A stretch of DNA of 64,000 bases from Lyophyllum atratum (Eukaryota > Basidiomycota > Agaricomycetes > Agaricales > Lyophyllaceae), in the NCBI GenBank assembly GCA_014905825.1, contig JACGCN010000002.1:1612001-1676000 (forward strand). Direction: 5' to 3'. Position 1 is the first letter of the stretch. Every line of letters begins with the position of its first letter. Position numbers and translations under genes: made by a program. This document shows, in pieces, positions 56,375-64,000 of this stretch. The notes beneath the pieces are model-generated. The model was not told the origin of the DNA, made no database searches, and was given only the letters and a program-made list of their open reading frames with translations.

Positions 56375-59370
56375 ATGACTGGCTTTTCTCGAGTGCAGCT
56401 CGCAGCGGCGTTGTTGGGTACGTTTTGGCCAACTGTTCTAAACAATCCTAGGTTTAACAGCTTTGTAGAGTACGACAACGACCAGGAGAATCCTAATGCA
56501 CCTAACCGTTCAGCACACGAGAGTGCCATTTTTCTCCCTCTCCGGCAAAATGCTGAGAACCGCCCTCCAATTCCTCGCAAGAATGACTACCTCGGGGTTC
56601 CACTTACCGGTGAAGGCGGCAGTACAGCGAGATCTATTAGGTCCAATTCCGCGCCAGGTCATCGCCAGTCCAGAGGGTCGATCAACACCCTGCAGAATCC
56701 TTTCGGGCCAGATGACCAGCTGGAAGATGAGAGCGGCGGTGAAGAAGGAGAATTGGAGGTTGATCTTGCTTCCTGGGGTCTTGAGGCCTTTATTCCTAAG
56801 GACAAGTCTACTAGGAACGGCAAAGGGAAAGAGAAGTCCCTAGATTTGGTCTCCCCTCATTCCGTGTCCTCAGTACCCTCTCATCATCCTCTTACCAGCC
56901 ATGATACTACGCTGACAGCGCCGAGGCGCGCTCTGGGTGCCTCAAGGTCGATGAGTGTTGGAGGAAACTTGGAGTATTTCGGAACGGAAAAGGGGGAGAG
57001 GTCATTACCCATTAGAATGGATGATGGTAGACGGCGATCTATTGCCTCGCCGATGGATGTTGCTGGCATGGAACAGCCTCAACTAATACAGCGGCGCCGC
57101 GCGTCATCGTATTCAGTGTTTTCCACACAAGTCACGTCTCCCCCACCCCCTCAATCCGTTCCTTTCCCAACGACGTCCATTCGATCTACATCTCCCGATC
57201 TGCGTGAAGATGTTCGTTTCCGGTCGTCCTCTTTTGCGGGACGTTTGGAGCCGTCTTCCATACATGGACGAGCGCTATCTACGGCGAGTGCGGACTCGAA
57301 GCACGTTCTCAATGGTGAGCAAGGCATGGACAACAGACAGCGCACTATGTCCAATGCTACCATGGCCACCATATTACTTGTGGATGAGAACCCTTTCGCC
57401 CTTCGCCCACCGTCCCGCGCCTCCCGTTTTGACCCAAAGGCTGCCGCCCATGCCCGAACTGTGTCTAACGCGTCCATGGGTTCTCGAATGCTGTTAGACA
57501 ACGATGGGATATCTGTCCATACGGCTCAAGCTCCTCCTATTCGGGAACCGCGGTATTCTACAACGCTGGAACTACTCCGTCCGAAAGTCCTAGTCATGCC
57601 AAGCCCCTTACAGTCTACCTCACTTTCTGCAGCTCCCCCTAATAGAGGGGTCACAGACGGTTTCCAGCTTTCTACCGATGGTCCACCTCTGCCACCAGGT
57701 GCTCGCTCTTCCCGCAGAGTTTCAGCAGCTTTTTCAGTTATGGAAGCGCCACCACTAGCCTCGAATTCCTTTACTCCAAATCCTTTAGGAGCGTTGTCTT
57801 TATCTCAGATGACATTTCGCAATACGCTGGGGGTTGGAGGGCAACGAGATTCTTATCTGGATACCACCGGATTGCCGCGAGCAACGGTGGATGGCGAGCA
57901 AGCGCAATTCGAGACAGAAATAGACGAGGCACCAGTTCTTTCGGTCCCTGGTATGGATGACATATTCAAGACAGCTCGACCCGCTGGTAAATTATTTGGG
58001 AAGAGTCTTATTGACGATCTCGAAAATCGCAAAGCTCATATGCGTAGTAAGCAACGGTGAGGTTTTCTTCTAATCGAGCTTTCATTGTGACGCTTAAATA
58101 TATATCTTTTAGTACTTTTACTGGAGACCAGCGGCCTTCGATGATGGCTAGAGGATCAAACCAACGTCTTAGTACATTCATTGACCCGGCTGCCCTCCAG
58201 TCGCGACCCACTTCCCAACACATGCCCTCATTCGGATCTCAAGGATCACAGCAAGCCCTAGGACGGCGTAATTCGGCCAACATCAAACCATTGCTAAATT
58301 TTGAAGAGGATGACAAGGTCGCAGGTAGAACCCCCGGTGCTCGATTACCAAACGGTACGCTCAGTCTTCGGTGTGGACACACTCTGGGAAAAGGAGATGG
58401 TGAAACTCAAAGAAATTGAGGCGCGCGAGAAACAAGAAGCAGAAGAACGCAAAATCAGAGAAGAAGCAGAGGAGGCAACGAAAAAGAAGAAAACAAAGCG
58501 AAAGGGCAAGTCCAAGACGGCAACTCCCGACCCAGAAAGCGTCGCACCAGAGATACCCGCGCCGCCTATGGTGTCGATTGAGCCTCCCAGTCCTCCCGGA
58601 CATTCCGAGGGCTAACCGAGGACCCCCACCACAAATCCCAGACGATGCATCAGAAAGCGACGAAAGTGACGACGCAGGGCCTTCCATACAGGAAACCTCA
58701 GCCCTCTGATCCTGATTGGCACTGCTGCCTCTTCCGACGAGGAAGAGGATGGCCCTCGCCGTACAACTGGAACAGGACCCAGATTCCCAAATAAAGGCAA
58801 CCGTCATCGGAGCGGGCCCGGTAGCGACAGTGAAGACGATGTACCCTCTATCGATACACGCCAGTCGTGGTGCACTGAAGCCTCCACCTCTCGGCCCAGA
58901 TTCTGACGACGAACGACCCTTGTCTACCCTTCAGCAGAAGAAACAGCCCAGCCTTCTCAATGTCAACTTTGACAATTTGCTGTCCCGCAGTCAGGGTGAT
59001 GATGATGATAAACCGCTTGGACTCCGCGTTCCCAGACTTGCCCCGTCACTACACGCAAATAGTCAAGCAGGCGACGACGACGATAGGCCGCTTGCGCTCC
59101 ATCCTGAACAACAACGTCGATTCACAATTCATATGATTGCTCAGCAGCAACAACAGCAGCAGTTTGTCATGCAGGCTCAAATGCAAAACAGCATGTACTT
59201 CCCTCCACCTTCTATGATGGGCTCAGCAGTTCTTTGGTTCTCCAATGATGCCAATGATGGTGCAAGCCCCTATTCCTATACCTTCTCCTCCTCCGATGCA
59301 TGATCAGGCTAAGTTTAACCTAGTGGAGAGTTGGAGGCGTGGTGTGGGCGTCGACGATGGTGATTCTTAA
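56375..59370 (+). CDS. Unrecognised disordered protein, probably conserved in basidiomycetes
   Basis: I do not recognise a domain. The first 560 codons are open with low complexity (Ser, Pro, Arg) but contain stretches that look conserved: DLASWGLEAFIPKDKS, ENPFALRPPSRASRFDP, RTVSNASMGSRMLLD, LELLRPKVLVMP, GKSLIDDLENRKAHMRSKQR. An intron joins this to TFTGDQRPSMMARGSNQRLSTFIDPAALQ. A charged coiled segment (VFGVDTLWEKEMVKLKEIEAREKQ) leads to acidic repeats DDERPLSTL, DDDDKPLGL and DDDDRPLAL, a Gln run and a C-terminus MHDQAKFNLVESWRRGVGVDDGDS ending at 59370. Exon joins after about 58330 are uncertain: several short introns or a frameshift near 59223 are possible. RxxSxS and SxxSM motifs suggest kinase and 14-3-3 sites. 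No function is proposed. Confidence 0.7.
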
Positions 59371-59691
59371 TACCATTCGAAGCTTTCGTTGCTACAAGTT
59401 GTGTTATCCGTTATCTCATTTTTGGAGGACTTATTTTCTTTGGTATCAATCCTTTACTGAAAAGCCACAGGGACTTTAGTTGTATCATAGCCATAACTTT
59501 CATGCGGAAATTTCTATTTTATACAAAGTTGCAAGGAGAGCAATTTGACTAATGTCCAATAATACTATGTGTAGCAATGCTTATGAAGAGACAACTGCCT
59601 CGAAGATAGGATGGTATATTGTTGTCATGGATTAGCGACCCATAACTTGCGCTTGGGCACGGTGACGATAGAAACATCCCGTCTCCCAATC
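59371..59691. other. Convergent 3' intergenic region
   Basis: About 320 bases between two converging stop codons. AT-rich, presumably both 3' UTRs. Nothing else recognised. Confidence 0.5.
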
Positions 59692-62600
59692 TCAGTCTTC
59701 GATCATTCTTTGCCTCGTGTGTTCGTCAATGTCATCATCTTGGTCGTCCTTTGCGCTCTGCGGGGCGGCTTGAGAGAAAGAAGCATCGTCGGGGCCGCTG
59801 GCCGCACGGTAAGGCGGCTGGTGATGGACATACGGGCCGGGGGGCGGCTCTGCTGTTGAGTCTGAACGGGTGGTGGGGATTGAGACATCCTGAGGCTTCG
59901 GCCCCCATTGGCTGCATATAACGGATAACATCGACCGATCTGGTTGAAGGTGCCAGGCGTAGGCCACCATGACAGAGTAAAATACGACCGTCCAAACCAG
60001 AAATACTGCAAAAGCGGCCTTTGGCGCTCGCGACCACAAAGCAATCATCGTGAAGATCGACATCCCCAGAAAAAGTGTTTGGACGATGACATGCAAGGTC
60101 ATTTCGAGAACACTTGGTAAGTCAGGGTGAGGCCGAGAGGAGTGAGGCAGAGTCTCAACCATTAGCCCATCGGCCGTAGCTGGGGTTGATGATAGCTGCT
60201 CCCTCCGCGCCTGGGTTAAAGCATAATCGAGCTCACCCTGAATTGCAGCATATATACTGAGTAACGTAGCTATGAGAGTGAATGGCGTTGTGACTTACCA
60301 CAGCATTCAGGCTTCTGCGGCGTTGCAACCAGTCGACATCTCGTAGCCTATTCGAAGAGCCCTCAGCTAAAGGAACGGTCAGCCAGCTGCCGCTAGGCTT
60401 CCGCTGCCGTGAAGGTCGGTTGACGACCTCAAATCCTTTACTGGGACTGGGTGAGCGAAGAGATTCACTGTCACTGGACATTCGGCCTTCATGACTTCTG
60501 TGCATCATGCTGGAGGGACCCCAAGAGTTGGTTCGATGTCGCGGTGAGGATGGAGAGGAAGTCTCGTGTATACTATGCGGCGCGCTCCTCGATGAAGGCC
60601 AATCGTAAGTCTCCGTGGCTGCAGGAGATGCTACCCGTGCAGGGTTGGTTTTTTCGCTCGCTGAGTCTTGCATCGAAGGGCGGGCACGGGTACAACGTAC
60701 ATGAAGAACTATAAGTCCAGGAAGTATCACATAAAGCAACGCGAAGAAGATGAGGCCGGCGATTCCATGTCCTGTTCGTAGATGCAGACCTGAAGTAGCA
60801 GAAGGATGGAGAGTTGATATATCTGAAAAAGATGTCGCCACTCCACCAATTCCTAGACTATATGCAACAAGGGCAAGCACGACAGACGCAGATACATTTT
60901 TAATATCGGAACCCTGCTTTTGGTATAGAGGAGAGGCTCTGCGGAAGAGGAGGAAAGCAGCTTGGAATATAGCGAGTGATACAGGCGCGAGTACTTTGTG
61001 GACAAGAGATGTGTCAAACATGTATACAGTTGGGGTTGGCATGGTCGAGTCGGGAGGCGTGGTTTCAGAAGGGGGGGTCGTACCAATGGTGCTAGTGGGA
61101 GGTGAGAGGATCTCAGAGGCGCATTTGGTCATGAAAGCCGCGCGCACGCCAGCCCCATTCGCGTTGACGCCAGTCGTAAGTTTTCCATCCCCAAACCCAG
61201 GCCATATAGTTTGGGATGAGTTGACTATTCCATTATACGCCCTTAGGAGCCAAACTTCTGATAGAAGGTTTCCGGACGAGTCTTGGCCACCGAAAATCTT
61301 GAAAGGGGAAGAAGAAGTCAGTATGAAAGCTTCCCTGAGGCGCGAAGGTACCAACAAGGGTATCCGAAGATGCGCTGCGGGACTGGCCAACTAGAGCCGA
61401 GTGGTAAGAGAAGGCCGCAGAACCTTTCCGAGGGGTAGGAAATGTGATCTTCCCGGAGGTACCTGGGTCGCCAGAAGGGAGAATCCTGCTCCAAGTCCCA
61501 GCCTGGATATCAAGGATGGCCTATCCGTAGAACGATCAGACCTAAGGACAAGGCCCGTAAGAAGAGCAGAAACTCACAACTTCCCCATTGTCCAAACCAT
61601 CATCATCATGCCACGTTGTTTTGTCAAGTATCCCGAGAAGCAGGTAGACTTGGGAAGCAAAATTAGATGTAAATTTACTTGCATTTGGGACTAAGATGGG
61701 GCTTGTTCGAGGGGCAGGACAGACTCCGGGAGACGTCTCAGAACGGCGTTGGGTATCAACAAGATAGGAATCCTGGTCTGCGCAGACGCCGTTTGACGCC
61801 GGTGAGCTGCACCCGCCGGTGATTATCATCTGATGATTTACAACCGTGCCAGATGGATTCGACTTAGATGGAAGATGCCCTATAGTTAGAAGGTCCCAAC
61901 TTCCTTCGGAATCGTTGGGGAGATTCGAAGAAAGTGTACCTGAGATGTTTAATCTCCAGATGTCAGAGAAAGAGCTTAGGCGACTACCATCGTACCCGCC
62001 GGCCAGATAAAACGTATTGTTTGGACCAGGTATAACAGGATCTTGGATGGGAGGTGTGGATATGTCGATTCCACCAGAAGCGCCCCATCGAGGCAAAGGG
62101 CCACCCGGTGCAACGTTCACCTCGGACCAGAACTGATTGTTGAAGTCATACTCCTGTGAAAGTCTATTGAGCCTCAACATGTTGAACAGGATTGGAAGCT
62201 TCCGTACCCAAACGTCTTTTAGGCCCTTTCCATCAGATCCTTTTCCACCAATAACGACGAAGCCCTGGCGGCTATTGGAAAAATACAAGTGAGACGGGTG
62301 CGTGCCAAGGATGGCGGTTGCGGTACACACTTGCTGGGAGCAAAATCCCCGCCAGCGATTGCAGCGGTCCTTGCAGCTGGGGTACGTTGAAGATTGGCAG
62401 GTGGTGTGGGGACCGACCACGTCAATGTCTCGAGATTTAGTCTGGTATGTGGGCTGAGGGTTTCTGAAGCAATTTGTTAAATGTTATGATAACGTACAGA
62501 AAGGTTTGAGATTGAGCAAGACCACTTGCAGATTCCCCTCCAAAGATAACCACAGAACGACTTTCATTATTGAATCAATATCGTCTCTTTGGACAATTGA

Positions 62601-62808
62601 AAGCGAGTGCTAACCTAGTTTCATCGTAACCGATTGCAGCATTCTTCAGTGGAGGAGGGCGCGAGGATCCCTGAAGCAGACCTGAAAGATTGATCCATTG
62701 TAGGGGTGGAATGGAAGCATCTGTAGAGATTGATTGTGCGCATGCACCCAAGGCGGAAAGGAGAGACCACGTCGTCAAGTAAAGGAGAGGAAATAAGTTC
62801 CTGGCCAT
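59692..62808 (-). CDS. Secreted-kelch, multi-pass membrane protein
   Basis: From the ATG at 62808 a signal peptide (MARNLFPLLYLTTWSLLSALGACA) leads to an extracellular beta-propeller of kelch/galactose-oxidase type: repeats with GG and spaced Tyr/Trp such as FVVIGGKGSDGKGLKDVWV, NNTFYLAGGYDGSRLSSFSDIWRLN, QMIITGGCSSPAS and KIFGGQDSSGNLLSEVWLL. A Thr/Pro stalk follows (TTPPSETTPPDSTMPTPT), then about five hydrophobic helices (VLAPVSLAIFQAAFLLF, VVLALVAYSLGIGGVA, IAGLIFFALLYVILPGLIVL, VIVQTLFLGMSIFTMIAL, FAVFLVWTVVFYSVMVAY) with a Ser-rich cytoplasmic loop of about 150 residues between helices 3 and 4 and an acidic tail ending QRMIED. Several introns are used, such as LNAV|GELDYALTQARR. The helix bundle has histidines near helix ends (HKVLAP, GHGIAG) and loosely recalls cytochrome b561, which I cannot confirm. 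Function unknown; a cell-surface role is inferred. Confidence 0.85.
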
Positions 62809-63043
62809 TCAGGTTGTGGGGGGCGGACCCGCCTGCCACGGGCTTGGGGGCTAGGGAAGAAATGGGCGAATTCCCAGCAGCAGCGAGCGCGCTGTTCGCC
62901 ATGGAGCCATCAACGCCTGGCAAACTTGTGCCGAGCACGGAACGACTTCTCGACTCGGAAGTTGCCTCATTTCCAACACGAGGCTCCACATGCCTGTTTG
63001 CGGTGAATTACGCCCGTTCATCCACCACCCAACGCCCACAGCC
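62809..63043. promoter_or_regulatory. Divergent promoter region
   Basis: About 235 bases between the kelch/TM gene and the small plus-strand gene; both promoters must lie here. No clear TATA box. Confidence 0.45.
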
Positions 63044-63803
63044 ATGTCTTCGACGTTCAAACGGGTGCTCACAGAGGAGGCCCGCGAATCTCTCGTTGCA
63101 TCAAGTACTTCGCATGAGAGGCGAGTCTGTCCTCGTTACACAGACTGATCATAACCTTTGCCCATCTAGTACGCCCGACGACCTCGCTGCGCGTCTGCGC
63201 TCCGTCGGATCACGCGTCAGGAAGAGTAAGTCGCCGATTTGATCTACCCTTCGCGCGCTCTTCACAATATAACGCGTCGTAACGCGCTGGTTAGATGTCA
63301 CCGAAGGATACGCCTCGACGCCTCCCTCCTTTATGAAGTCAAAGTCTACGGGAACCATATTCCGCTCCGCTCATGACACGTTACGTGAGGTCTACGACCC
63401 TCTTGCTCCCAATTGCGCATCTGTTGCCTCTCATAAAAAGAGGGGTCGATCACAGGGTGACCAAGGCTATGATTCCGATGGGGGTGTCGACGAAGATAGG
63501 GATACCGAAATGGGATCAGTCAACCAAGAAAGTGATGAAGAGGGGGTTTCCATCATTGTGGGGCCAGATGCGAAGAGCTTGGGTAGGCCCATGAAAGCCT
63601 TGAGAAAGCCACGAAGGGCGATGTTGGCGACGCGATCTCTTCCTAGTACCTCGTTCGCCTTTGGTGCCGACAAGCTCGATCACAACCTGTCTATGAACAG
63701 AGTGGAAGAGGAGGACTGGAGTGCCGGCAACTTTTCTGCTCGTGATTCCGAAGCGAGTACTGAAGATCAGTCCTCGTTGTTTGAGCCAATGATCTTGGCT
63801 TGA
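63044..63803 (+). CDS. Small Ser/Asp-rich protein, possible Spd1/Dif1-type ribonucleotide reductase regulator
   Basis: Three exons. MSSTFKRVLTEEARESLVAS should join to STPDDLAARLRSVGSRVRK, and an intron (about 63229-63294) joins that to NVTEGYASTPPSFMKSKSTGTIFRSAHDTLREVYDPL. The block S-V-G-S-R-V-R-K-N-V-T-E-G-Y resembles the conserved LGxRVRxxVxxGY motif of the fungal RNR-inhibitor/import family (Spd1, Dif1, Hug1), but I offer this as a hypothesis. The remainder is acidic and disordered (DQGYDSDGGVDEDRDTEMG) with a basic stretch (KALRKPRRAMLATRSLPSTSFAFGADKLD). The C-terminus is SSLFEPMILA. The exon 1-2 junction is not in phase at any GT-AG pair I could find; the two sides share the 5-mer AGTAC (63104-63108 and 63168-63172). 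A further intron may lie just after the stop (gtaagt at about 63811), in the 3' UTR. Confidence 0.6.
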
Positions 63804-64000
63804 TCCAACGGTAAGTAATCCTTCTTCACTACGACGCCCAATCCACCACACTATACTGCAGATCGATCAATGTATATGTATCACTAGGACTTAATAAGAT
63901 TGTGAGTTGACTTTCCAACAGCCCTCTCCGCTGTGTTGACAAATAGGTAGGAAAAAACTGCCTTCAAGTAAGGCTTAGCTCATGGGCGTCGAACTTCAAG

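Noticed and set aside
56375..59370. Secondary-metabolite or defence cluster
   Set aside because: No PKS, NRPS, terpene synthase, NLR or toxin-like gene is present; the genes around the unknown proteins are housekeeping.

Overview
The window is nuclear DNA of a filamentous basidiomycete, most likely an agaricomycete. The evidence is dense gene packing on both strands, nearly every gene cut by short GT-AG introns of about 47-65 bases, basidiomycete-type protein architectures, and one Tc1/mariner-type DNA transposon. I count 21 host protein genes and 2 transposon genes. There are no operons, no CRISPR array, and no rRNA or convincing tRNA gene. All exon joins were inferred by eye from reading frame and family similarity, so internal boundaries are less certain than gene identity.

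Layout. 0.3-4.0 kb (-): SLA1 endocytic adaptor, divergent from 4.3-6.4 kb (+) eRF3/SUP35. 6.6-7.2 kb (+): TRAPPC2L/Tca17. 7.2-8.76 kb: gene-free DNA with two hairpins. 8.8-12.1 kb (-): RTP1/TANGO6, divergent from 12.3-13.7 kb (+) a peroxisomal-type mitochondrial-carrier-family protein. 13.8-17.3 kb (-): a large UBA / zinc-cysteine / E2 protein. 17.8-19.8 kb (-): OPY2-like HOG-pathway membrane anchor, divergent from 20.0-21.2 kb (+) CAF16. 21.4-24.4 kb: a 3.04-kb TIR-bounded transposon with a DDE transposase (+) and an opposing SAM-domain gene (-). 24.6-26.6 kb (+): AIR1/2 zinc-knuckle protein. 26.8-27.7 kb (+): AKTIP/FTS-like inactive E2, convergent with 27.8-31.5 kb (-) the copper P-type ATPase CCC2. 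32.6-36.4 kb (+): VIP1/Asp1 inositol pyrophosphate kinase. 37.3-40.1 kb (+): AMP-dependent acyl-CoA synthetase. 40.3-46.6 kb (+): IQGAP. 46.8-49.6 kb (-): ACS-family MFS permease. 50.0-52.6 kb (+): TCERG1-like WW/FF protein. 52.8-56.2 kb (+): ER Hsp90 (GRP94) ending in HDEL. 56.4-59.4 kb (+): a disordered protein I do not recognise. 59.7-62.8 kb (-): secreted-kelch/multi-TM protein. 63.0-63.8 kb (+): a small protein possibly related to ribonucleotide reductase inhibitors.

Most genes are conserved eukaryotic housekeeping functions: endocytosis and cytokinesis (SLA1, IQGAP), vesicle traffic (Tca17, AKTIP-like), translation and RNA (eRF3, AIR, CAF16, TCERG1), signalling (OPY2, VIP1), metal and ER homeostasis (CCC2, GRP94). 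They are neighbours rather than a pathway cluster; I see no secondary-metabolite or defence island.

The strongest candidate for something new is the transposon: it has near-identical 57-58 bp inverted repeats, TA target-site duplications, an apparently intact transposase, and a second intact multi-exon gene for a SAM-domain protein inside the same repeats. Other points of note are a 7-nt and a 13-nt micro-exon, GC-AG introns, a PAM2 motif at the very N-terminus of eRF3, a UBA+Cys-rich+E2 fusion, and an unfolded-protein-response-like site upstream of GRP94.
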